In this document: one piece after another, positions 7,845 to 15,502 of the stretch
Position numbering within the stretch: position 1 is the stretch's first letter
Layout of the letters: the number at the start of each line of letters is the position of its first letter
Notes under the pieces: model-generated
What the model was told of the DNA's origin: nothing
Database searches by the model: none
The model's input: only the letters and a program-made list of their open reading frames with translations
NCBI GenBank assembly: GCA_902478995.1
Contig: CABSNF010000048.1
Location: forward strand, 1-16,890
Length of the DNA stretch: 16,890 nucleotides
Reading direction: 5' to 3'
Origin: an uncultured Collinsella sp.
GTDB taxonomy: Bacteria > Actinomycetota > Coriobacteriia > Coriobacteriales > Coriobacteriaceae
Made by a program: the position numbers and the translations under genes

Positions 7845-8606
7845 CTAGATAAAGAGCTCGCATTCCTTCCGCACGACGCAAACCTTGCTCAGCATCTGGG
7901 AAACAGCGGATAGCTTGTTGGGATCAAGCTTGCGAGCGCCTCGCGGACATACGGCAATGCAGCGCATGCAGGAGATGCACGCCTCGCCAGCTGCTCGTTT
8001 GGGGTCACCCTTGTCGATAGCACAAACGGGGCACGCCGCGGCGCATGCACCGCAGGAGACGCAATCCTCTGTTGCCTCGGGTGCCATGCGGTGACCTCCA
8101 GCTTGTTTATAAGGACGATTGCCGGGGATAGAGGGCTCGGACGCATCCTCAGCCAACAGCTTTTGCTGAATTTGCTGCGCAAACTCTGCGAGCTGCGCCG
8201 CATCCTGCGCATCCGGTCGCCCAGCAGCAAACTGACGAGCAACGGAATGCTCAGCAATAGCAGAAACCGCTGCAACCACCCTAAATCCGGCGCGCTTCGC
8301 AACGTCCTCCAGCTCTACGAGCGTGTCCTCAAACGCGCGGTTTCCGTATACACAAACCAAAACTGCCCGAGCCCCGTTGCCTCGCACCATGCCCAACCGG
8401 TCAGCCACCACAGCCGGGATTCTACCGGCATACGCCGGCACAGAGATTACGGCCACGTCGTCCTCAGTCATCGAGACAGCGCTGAAATCTAGCCCGCTAT
8501 CGGTCAGATCGACGGTAACGGTATTCTTGCCCAGTGCCCCGGCCACAAGGCCAGACACCTTCCGCGTTCCACCCGTCGGACTAAACACAATTTCGAATAC
8601 GCTCAT
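7845..8606 (-). CDS. EFR1-type flavodoxin-ferredoxin fusion protein
   Basis: A 253-residue cytoplasmic electron carrier combining a flavodoxin-like FMN domain with a bacterial two-cluster ferredoxin. The N-terminus has the phosphate-binding loop SPTGGTRK (9-16) and flavodoxin-like SVPAYAGRIP (55-64) and VYGNR (86-90) segments. After an Ala/Gln-rich linker, two CxxCxxCxxxC motifs are complete (C182/185/188/192 and C210/213/216/220). The chosen ATG (8604-8606) follows GGGGAGG; an upstream in-frame start at 8633 adds nine residues with less support. The gene is monocistronic: repeats lie downstream and a long untranslated region upstream. Proteins of this build are common in anaerobes, but the redox partners are unknown. 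Confidence 0.92.
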   Translation of the reverse strand: MSVFEIVFSPTGGTRKVSGLVAGALGKNTVTVDLTDSGLDFSAVSMTEDDVAVISVPAYAGRIPAVVADRLGMVRGNGARAVLVCVYGNRAFEDTLVELEDVAKRAGFRVVAAVSAIAEHSVARQFAAGRPDAQDAAQLAEFAQQIQQKLLAEDASEPSIPGNRPYKQAGGHRMAPEATEDCVSCGACAAACPVCAIDKGDPKRAAGEACISCMRCIAVCPRGARKLDPNKLSAVSQMLSKVCVVRKECELFI

Positions 8607-8662
8607 CGAGGCACCCTCCCCTACGCCTGGCAACGCGTCAAGCCGCTTTCACATCCAGCCAG

Positions 8663-8692
8663 AGTATACGGCACGTAGGGTCCCCGTTTTGA
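8663..8692 (-). promoter_or_regulatory. Possible promoter of the flavodoxin-ferredoxin gene
   Basis: A minus-strand TATACT (8663-8668) is a good -10 hexamer; the -35 region 18 bp upstream (TCAAAA, 8687-8692) is weak. Transcription would start near 8656, about 50 nt before the ATG. The weak -35 would fit activator dependence, and the direct repeats at 8742-8778 are candidate sites. Confidence 0.35.
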
Positions 8693-8724
8693 TGCACCAA
8701 GCACCCCAATGCACCCACCCTACG
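8674..8724. repeat. Inverted repeat enclosing a second copy of the GGGAC-cluster core
   Basis: CGTAGGGT (8674-8681) and ACCCTACG (8717-8724) are perfect 8-bp arms. The enclosed 8704-8715 is the exact reverse complement of 7769-7780 (GGTGCATTGGGG), linking this structure to the repeat at the other end of the same gene. Confidence 0.6.
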
Positions 8725-8741
8725 CTGTCTGCCTCTTCGTT

Positions 8742-8778
8742 TTGTATAAATTACGGTACAGATTGTATATATTTACGG
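8742..8778. repeat. Two AT-rich direct repeats 21 bp apart, possible operator
   Basis: TTGTATAAATTACGG (8742-8756) and TTGTATATATTTACGG (8763-8778) are direct repeats whose starts are 21 bp apart, two helical turns, in an otherwise GC-rich sequence. They lie about 85-120 bp upstream of the predicted start of the flavodoxin-ferredoxin transcript, a plausible place for an activator that binds in tandem. Confidence 0.5.
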
Positions 8779-8815
8779 GATACCGCTGTGTTCTCCTGAG
8801 GTACCCCATCCTGGC

Positions 8816-9052
8816 CCGTGCAAAAAACGGAGTATTCTGCAACGTAACCACGCCAGCACCGCCGCGGGTGGGCAAAACTGTAGGGCGCCGTATCATTCTA
8901 AGTCCCGACATGGCGAGAATGACGCGCCCCTGCTCCGGAAAACGGCGAAATCTGACTCAGAACGCTCGTCAGGGATATCCGAAGGCCACCGTTGGCGACG
9001 TCGAATCATATGCAGACAACTCGAACTGCAGAATACTCCAAAAAATGCACGG
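8816..9052. repeat. Pair of 26-nt inverted motifs bounding a 237-bp interval
   Basis: The motif is TGCAGAATACTCC, seven A/T-rich bases (one G in the left copy), then GCACGG. One copy reads on the minus strand (8841 down to 8816), the other on the plus strand (9027-9052). The 13-nt and 6-nt blocks are identical; only the middle differs. The copies point outward like terminal inverted repeats. ACCCCAT occurs in the same orientation just outside each end (8803-8809 and 9056-9062), at unequal distances. The interior has no transposase frame. Confidence 0.6.
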
Positions 9053-9155
9053 CGCACCCCATGGGACCCATTGCCGCATGGCAGGAAATAGGTCCTCGGC
9101 ATCCTCTAGATGCATTCCCGAGGAAATCACATTTGAACTAGCGATCGGATACGAC

Positions 9156-9194
9156 AAACAAAAAGGGCCCCGAGCGTAGTTGCTCGGGACCCTT
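9156..9194 (-). terminator. Rho-independent terminator of the DEAD-box helicase gene
   Basis: On the minus strand 9182-9194 pairs with 9163-9175 (13 bp, one G-U) around a 6-nt loop, followed at once by TTTTTGTTTG. It begins 32 bp after the helicase stop codon. This is the clearest intrinsic terminator in the window. Confidence 0.9.
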
Positions 9195-9226
9195 GGTTCA
9201 CCTCGCTCTAGCGGGCGATGCGTATG

Positions 9227-11449
<2,223 letters not shown>

Positions 11450-11720
11450 ATGTTGTTGTTCCTTATCTGCACGCGCAATGGGCACGGCATGCGGCCGCGC
11501 GGGCGTGCTTGGTAGTGCGCTAATACATACAAAACCGGGTGCGCACAGAGAGGACGTTGCTCAGCACGCTGGCGATCGCTTTGGCAGCCCTATCACGCGC
11601 CGTCCAGACGCAGCAGCTCTAAGCGATGGAGCAGATTCGCCGCCGGTTAGTATACCCGTGCTTCGCATGCCCCCACGTAAACCACAGATGACGAGGCGGA
11701 CGAGGTGGGCCCGGCTGATT
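11450..11720. other. Upstream region of the helicase gene
   Basis: No credible gene. A minus-strand TATACT (11649-11654) could be a -10 element giving an untranslated leader of about 190 nt, long as for cold-induced helicase genes, but no convincing -35 lies upstream. TATTAG near 11520 is a weaker alternative. Confidence 0.3.
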
Positions 11721-11777
11721 GTCTCAATCTGTAACATCTACAGGGCAAATCTTCCTCTACGTGTTACAGATCGAGAC
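11721..11777. repeat. 57-bp palindromic element, copy 1
   Basis: Arms GTCTCAATCTGTAACA (11721-11736) and TGTTACAGATCGAGAC (11762-11777) pair at 15 of 16 positions around a 25-nt centre. Two further copies have the same total length (11802-11858, 15294-15350). No T-run follows and there is no coding potential. Confidence 0.85.
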
Positions 11778-11801
11778 AAACGGTCGACACAGTTCACAAA
11801 C

Positions 11802-11858
11802 GTCTCAATCTGTAACAGTTACCGAGTAAAATCGGCCCTAATTGTTATAGATCAAGAC
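11802..11858. repeat. 57-bp palindromic element, copy 2
   Basis: The left arm is identical to copy 1; the right arm TGTTATAGATCAAGAC has diverged. The 25-nt centre is preserved in length but not in sequence. It starts 81 bp after copy 1 and lies 67 bp upstream of the FHA-gene -10 element, so it could act as an operator or insulator for that promoter. Confidence 0.82.
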
Positions 11859-11901
11859 AGAGGGGGATTTCCGTCCAGTCCAAACCAAATCTCTCAGTCT
11901 T

Positions 11902-11930
11902 CCTGCAATTTCGAACATGTGGCCTATAAT
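11902..11930 (+). promoter_or_regulatory. Promoter of the FHA/kinase module
   Basis: A perfect TATAAT (11925-11930) with a weak -35 (CCTGCA, 11902-11907) at 17 bp. Transcription would begin near 11937, about 100 nt before the FHA start codon. The poor -35 suggests an activator or low basal expression. Confidence 0.5.
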
Positions 11931-12036
11931 GTTGCTTTGGTTACACTATTTATTGTGCAGCCATTTAATACGTCGCCCACCGGGGCCATTAATTCCTATC
12001 GCCATATTGGCTAGGAAGCAATCAAAGGAGGTATCC

Positions 12037-12999
12037 GTGGCAGCAGAGACGCCTTGCTCGGTCCTCTATAACGATATTCGCTCGTTCGGCGGTCTTAAAC
12101 ATCTCGAGATCGCCCGAATGCTCATCAATGGAAACTCTTATCTCGGCAGCACCCTGCTCGAGAAATGTTCTTCCAACCGCTCGTATCTCACCCGTTACAT
12201 CGTCCATCGCAAGCCTGACCAGTGCGCACCCTCCATCTACAGCGACTTTACCGTCACCACACTCAACCTTTCCTCGGCAATCTGCAGCAAGCTCGGCGGC
12301 GGCGAGTCCGCCTATCGGGCAATCGCCGAGCACTATCGCGGTCCGGCCGCCAACGAAATGATGTCGGCTCTCGCCAGCTACAAGCTGGACAGCCGCCTAT
12401 ATGCAAATGCCCTCAATCGCATCGACAACTTCGACGGCAATGCCGTGCGCGAGAAAAGCACGCTTTACCTTATGCTCTTTGTGGCAACGGGGGCGCTCGC
12501 CGATCCCGTTCAGGGCGTGGCCACCGTCGAGCGCTTTTGCGACAGCAAGACGGGCGGGCACTTTGGCACCACCGAAACTACCGTCGGACGTGGCTTTATG
12601 AGCAGCCTGGAACAGCCGCGCACCGTCGCCCCCAATCTCGGTCTGCTCAGAACCCATGCCGACAACTGCGCCGGCATGCAAATCCATCCCCTCACACACG
12701 ATCCACGCGGCACCGTGATTGGTTCTTTGCCCAAAACCTCGCCCAGCATCACCGATGTAGGCGCCGACACCTCGCGCGAGCATCTTCGCATTTGGCTCGA
12801 GGGTGAGCACTGGTACGCCCAGGGCCTTGGGTCGACCAATGGCACAGTGCTCGAATCGGGCGCGGGTGACGGCGATATTGTGATTGAGCCGCCGCGCGAC
12901 CAACGCGAACCCGGCAAAGTCTATCCCCCCGTGGAAATCGCCAACAGCGACAGGCTCCATCTGGGTCTCTACACGACATTCCTTGTCATTGTGGACTAG
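12037..12999 (+). CDS. FHA-domain protein with uncharacterised N-terminal region
   Basis: A 320-residue protein. The start is a GTG decided by a near-ideal AAAGGAGG at 12024-12031, 5 nt upstream; the frame stays open further upstream but without a ribosome site. Residues about 222-320 form a forkhead-associated domain, the phosphothreonine-binding fold, with SREHLRI (S246, H249) and GSTNGT (265-270, N268). The usual Gly-Arg at the first binding loop is Gly-Ser (229-230), so phosphopeptide binding may be altered. Residues 1-220 match nothing I recognise; they look mainly helical and soluble, with no signal peptide or membrane segment. A terminator-like hairpin and a long inverted repeat separate it from a Ser/Thr kinase on the same strand. 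That pairing suggests it reads the kinase's phosphorylation, which is inference. Confidence 0.88.
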   Translation: MAAETPCSVLYNDIRSFGGLKHLEIARMLINGNSYLGSTLLEKCSSNRSYLTRYIVHRKPDQCAPSIYSDFTVTTLNLSSAICSKLGGGESAYRAIAEHYRGPAANEMMSALASYKLDSRLYANALNRIDNFDGNAVREKSTLYLMLFVATGALADPVQGVATVERFCDSKTGGHFGTTETTVGRGFMSSLEQPRTVAPNLGLLRTHADNCAGMQIHPLTHDPRGTVIGSLPKTSPSITDVGADTSREHLRIWLEGEHWYAQGLGSTNGTVLESGAGDGDIVIEPPRDQREPGKVYPPVEIANSDRLHLGLYTTFLVIVD

Positions 13000-13014
13000 C
13001 ACGGACAGCGATCA

Positions 13015-13037
13015 AAAGACGGTCGCCGTCCGTCTTT
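13015..13037 (+). terminator. Possible terminator after the FHA gene
   Basis: AAAGACGG (13015-13022) and CCGTCTTT (13030-13037) form a perfect 8-bp stem with a 7-nt loop, 16 bp after the stop codon. The following sequence is pyrimidine-rich (CGTCTTCTACCTTC) rather than a pure T-run, so termination may be partial. Confidence 0.55.
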
Positions 13038-13077
13038 CGTCTTCTACCTTCTGTGTCGTAAACGACAATACTCAGCG

Positions 13078-13138
13078 GTACACGTGAGCAGTGCGGCTAT
13101 CATGGTACTTTACCGATATCCGCACTGCTCACGTGTAC
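13078..13138. repeat. Perfect 19-bp inverted repeat between the FHA and kinase genes
   Basis: Arms 13078-13096 and 13120-13138 are exact reverse complements (GTACACGTGAGCAGTGCGG). The 23-nt spacer can itself pair as ATC/GAT and GGTA/TACC around CTT, giving a nearly continuous hairpin of about 60 nt. It ends 32 nt before the kinase ATG. There is no T-run after it. Possible roles are an RNA stability or processing element, an attenuator, or a protein-binding dyad. Confidence 0.9.
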
Positions 13139-13170
13139 GCGCGGCAACCCATGCCAGACAAAGGAACGCC

Positions 13171-13509
13171 ATGGATACTACCGATAGCGCCTATGGCGAC
13201 AAACTCATCCGTCTCGATACGTTCGATACCGCCGTGGCGGTCGACCCCAGCGCCGAGGACGACGCCAAGCGTCGGTTTATGACGCTTATTCTCCAGACGG
13301 CCCACCGCAACAACGGCAACATCGGACACGTGCTGCGCGCGACCAACACGAGCGGCGAGGTCTTTGCCGTCAAGCTACTCAAGGACAACGCCATCCTTTC
13401 CGGCCAAGCCCCCGACCGCTCCGCCGAGCAATCGGCAGCGCACCTGGCCAGCACCGCCGCGCTGTTCGAGGAGTACCGTCATCTGTGTACCGTCTCGCAC
13501 CTGCGCTGA
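13171..13509 (+). CDS. Ser/Thr kinase, 5' fragment (N-lobe) up to the premature stop
   Basis: 112 residues before the TGA. A degenerate glycine loop (NGNIGHVLRA) is followed by FAVKLLKD with the ATP-anchoring lysine K68 and a helix-C candidate ALFEEYRHLC with the partner glutamate. It stops at SHLR, just where strand 4 should begin. Alone it could not be an active kinase. Confidence 0.6.
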   Translation: MDTTDSAYGDKLIRLDTFDTAVAVDPSAEDDAKRRFMTLILQTAHRNNGNIGHVLRATNTSGEVFAVKLLKDNAILSGQAPDRSAEQSAAHLASTAALFEEYRHLCTVSHLR

Positions 13510-13560
13510 TTTCCGCGCGTCTATGGCTACGGATCGTGCGAGGATGACCCTCTCATCCTC

Positions 13561-15255
13561 ATGGAGTGGGTCGAGGGCACCTCGCTCAAGCAGGCGCTGC
13601 CCCTGCTTCCGCACGACGCCTCGGGCGGGCTGACCACCCAGATGGTCGCCGCCGTCGGAAACGCCGTGCTTCGTGCGCTCTTGATGACCCAAGGCCTCGT
13701 GAATCCGGTCATCCATCGCGACCTGTCGCCTGCCAATATCATGTTCCGCACCACCAGCCGAACGCTCGAGCAGCAGATTGCTGATTGTTCCTTTGACCCC
13801 TGCCTCATCGACATGGGCTCCGCGACCATGGCTCTCGGCGACGACACGATCACCCGGCGCGCCGACATCTGGCGTTTTGCCACGCCCGCATACGCCGCGC
13901 CCGAGATGCTCACGCAGGATATCGAAGGCATCGCGGCCCTTCGCCGTTCGCCGGCAATCGACGTCTATGCGCTTTCGAGCATTCTGTACCAGCTCTACAG
14001 CGGTCGCAAACCGTTTGACTTTGAGTCGACGGACGCCGCTGCAACCGGCTCGTTCTATCTCGTAAAGACCAAGACCAAGCCGGCACCGCTCGAGCCGCGC
14101 TGCGAGGGCGATGAGGCGCTCGTCCAGATCATCATGAAGGGTCTCTCAGTCGAGCAGTGCGATCGTCCCACCGAGCAGCAGATGCTCGAGGTGCTCTCGG
14201 CATACCTCACCGACGCCGAATCCGAAGGCCGCGAAGGTGCAGGAGACGAGGCCGCAATTGATATCGATTCTGGCACGCACCTTAAGGTCGACGTCGCCGG
14301 CGAGCGCGCACGAGAGATCCTGAATCAGGCCCGCCACGATGCCATGACCCGCCGCCGCTTTATTATCGGCGGCGCTATCGCAGCCGTTGCGGGGCTCAGC
14401 GTTATCGGGGCGGCAACCCATGGCTTTGGCATCCCCGACTACCTTGACGGCATCCGCGGTTCACTTGACGACTACACCTGGGATCAGCTGCAGGAGATTT
14501 CGCTCAAGATTAAGGCCGCCGAGACCCGTAGCGAGGCACGCGAGATTGCCAAGCGCTATCACCTGCTCGATGACAACGGGCATATCCCCTATCCATGCAC
14601 CAAGCACGTCACGCTCACCAACGGGCTGCAAGTTGGCGCGCAGCTTGTGGGTATCCGCCACGACGAGCTTCTAGACGGTACGGGCAAGGCCGGGCTGACG
14701 TTTATGTTCGACGCGGGTATTGCCGAGCGCAACGCTGCAGCTGAACCGCCGAGCGCCGGCTGGGCAGATTGCGAGCTGCGGGAATGGCTCAACGGCGACG
14801 GCCTTAAGCTGCTACCCAACGAGTTGCGCGCGCTCATTAAAGGGGTCAAGAAGGTCTCGAACAATGTGGGCGCCGCCAACAGCGCATCGTGTCTGAGCGA
14901 GTTGCCCGCAACCCTTTGGCTGCCCGCCATGGTCGAGCTGTGCGGTACGCAACCGCCCGATTCGTTTGCCAAGGACTATCACTACCTGGCAGACATCTAC
15001 AACAGCGAGGGCAAGGAGTACCAACTCTTCCGCGAGCTCAAGGTGAGCCCGTATTCCACGAACGAGACGATGGTCCGTCAGTGGAAGGGCAAGGACACCT
15101 GCTGGTGGGAGCGCACGGTGAGCCCCGACTCATCGGAGACCGAAGGCACGCTCTACATAAACCGTGTGGGCCACGACGGCGACGCCTTTACGTACGCAAC
15201 GCCTGCGGACAAGCCAAACAAACGAACCTGCGTGATCCCCGGATTCTGTATCTAG
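13561..15255 (+). CDS. Ser/Thr kinase, 3' fragment: catalytic lobe, membrane segment, DUF6273-like domain
   Basis: Numbering follows the full 694-residue protein. The hinge LILMEWVEG leads to the catalytic loop HRDLSPAN (182-189), the metal motif in the form DMG rather than DFG (214-216), the APE motif (243-245) and DVYALSSILYQLYSGRKPF. A charged linker follows. One membrane segment (about 397-415) is preceded by TRRRFI, a twin-arginine-like motif. The remaining 280 residues resemble DUF6273 domains (ELREWLNGDGLKLLPNELR, LPATLWLPAMVEL, WWERTVSP, YINRVGHDG, closing VIPGFCI) and would lie outside the membrane as a possible sensor. The ATG at 13561 is only the first in-frame ATG after the premature stop; it has no well-placed ribosome site, so independent translation is doubtful. 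Confidence 0.75.
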   Translation: MEWVEGTSLKQALPLLPHDASGGLTTQMVAAVGNAVLRALLMTQGLVNPVIHRDLSPANIMFRTTSRTLEQQIADCSFDPCLIDMGSATMALGDDTITRRADIWRFATPAYAAPEMLTQDIEGIAALRRSPAIDVYALSSILYQLYSGRKPFDFESTDAAATGSFYLVKTKTKPAPLEPRCEGDEALVQIIMKGLSVEQCDRPTEQQMLEVLSAYLTDAESEGREGAGDEAAIDIDSGTHLKVDVAGERAREILNQARHDAMTRRRFIIGGAIAAVAGLSVIGAATHGFGIPDYLDGIRGSLDDYTWDQLQEISLKIKAAETRSEAREIAKRYHLLDDNGHIPYPCTKHVTLTNGLQVGAQLVGIRHDELLDGTGKAGLTFMFDAGIAERNAAAEPPSAGWADCELREWLNGDGLKLLPNELRALIKGVKKVSNNVGAANSASCLSELPATLWLPAMVELCGTQPPDSFAKDYHYLADIYNSEGKEYQLFRELKVSPYSTNETMVRQWKGKDTCWWERTVSPDSSETEGTLYINRVGHDGDAFTYATPADKPNKRTCVIPGFCI

Positions 15256-15293
15256 AGAGCGGGCGTCTTGCCGTGACGGGACCCCCGGCAATT

Positions 15294-15350
15294 GTCTTAA
15301 TCTGTAACAGTTAGAGGTCATTTTCCCTGCTAGATGTTACAGAATGAGAT
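15294..15350. repeat. 57-bp palindromic element, copy 3
   Basis: Arms GTCTTAATCTGTAACA (15294-15309) and TGTTACAGAATGAGAT (15335-15350) around a 25-nt centre, the same architecture and exact length as copies 1 and 2. As for copy 1, it is preceded by ATT. It lies 38 bp after the kinase stop codon and 74 bp before the copper promoter. Confidence 0.82.
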
Positions 15351-15352
15351 GA

Positions 15353-15381
15353 TTGGTTGGGACGATCCATCGGCCAACCAA
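15353..15381. repeat. Hairpin between the 57-bp element and the copper promoter
   Basis: TTGGTTGG (15353-15360) pairs with CCAACCAA (15374-15381), with an inner CGAT/ATCG pair. No T-run follows on either strand, so a terminator role for the kinase transcript is uncertain. Confidence 0.5.
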
Positions 15382-15424
15382 CCACCCTCATCTGTAGCGA
15401 AATGTCATACATTTCTTTCTGTAC

Positions 15425-15455
15425 TGGACACCCCCAGGGGGTATGGGTGTATAGT
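15425..15455 (+). promoter_or_regulatory. copA: Copper-responsive promoter with CsoR-like operator
   Basis: ACCCCC-A-GGGGGT (15430-15442) is a perfect inverted repeat followed by ATGGGTGTATAG, closely resembling the G/C-tract operators of CsoR copper repressors. It sits between TGGACA (-35, 15425-15430) and either TGTATA (15448-15453, 17-bp spacer) or TATAGT (15450-15455, 19-bp spacer). A repressor bound here would block RNA polymerase until Cu(I) releases it. The regulator gene is not in the window. Confidence 0.72.
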
Positions 15456-15502
15456 ATCGGCAGGTTAACACTTCCAACACCGAACTACAGAAAGGAGAAG
15501 CC

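Larger units (their letters stand above)
8607..9155. other. Gene-free interval upstream of the flavodoxin-ferredoxin gene
   Basis: Both strands have short open frames, but none shows a ribosome site, recognisable motifs or the codon bias of the neighbours. The interval contains a possible promoter, a hairpin with a copy of the GGGAC-repeat core, two direct repeats and a widely spaced inverted pair, each listed separately. Its central part (about 8845-9020) shows nothing I can identify and no tRNA-like fold. Confidence 0.6.
13171..15255 (+). pseudogene. Membrane Ser/Thr protein kinase with DUF6273-like C-terminal domain, interrupted by an in-frame TGA
   Basis: One continuous 695-codon frame from the ATG at 13171 (AAAGGA, 5 nt spacing) to the stop at 15253-15255, broken only by TGA at 13507-13509 (codon 113). 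Both sides are in the same frame and the kinase fold continues across it: VAIK lysine and helix C before, hinge, HRD and APE after. It therefore looks like a single nonsense change in an otherwise intact gene, or a sequencing or assembly error, not a frameshift. Codon use does not change across the break. If real, termination removes the catalytic lobe, the membrane segment and the outer domain. The paired FHA gene upstream is intact. The two fragments are listed separately. Confidence 0.75.

Noticed and set aside
8709..9179. A 156-codon plus-strand open frame in the gap before the helicase terminator
   Set aside because: No ribosome site, no recognisable motif, codon use unlike neighbours, and it overlaps several repeat structures and the terminator.
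11721..11858. Two spaced palindromes as a possible small CRISPR array
   Set aside because: Each unit is a diverged palindrome with a variable centre rather than identical repeats separating spacers; only two adjacent copies and no cas genes.
12022..13002. Minus-strand open frames opposite the FHA gene
   Set aside because: The plus strand has a near-perfect ribosome site and a recognisable FHA domain; the opposite frames show no motifs.
13507..13560. Selenocysteine insertion at the kinase TGA
   Set aside because: I could not see a convincing bacterial SECIS hairpin directly after the TGA, and the position is a strand-4 loop with no expected redox role. Not excluded without homologues.
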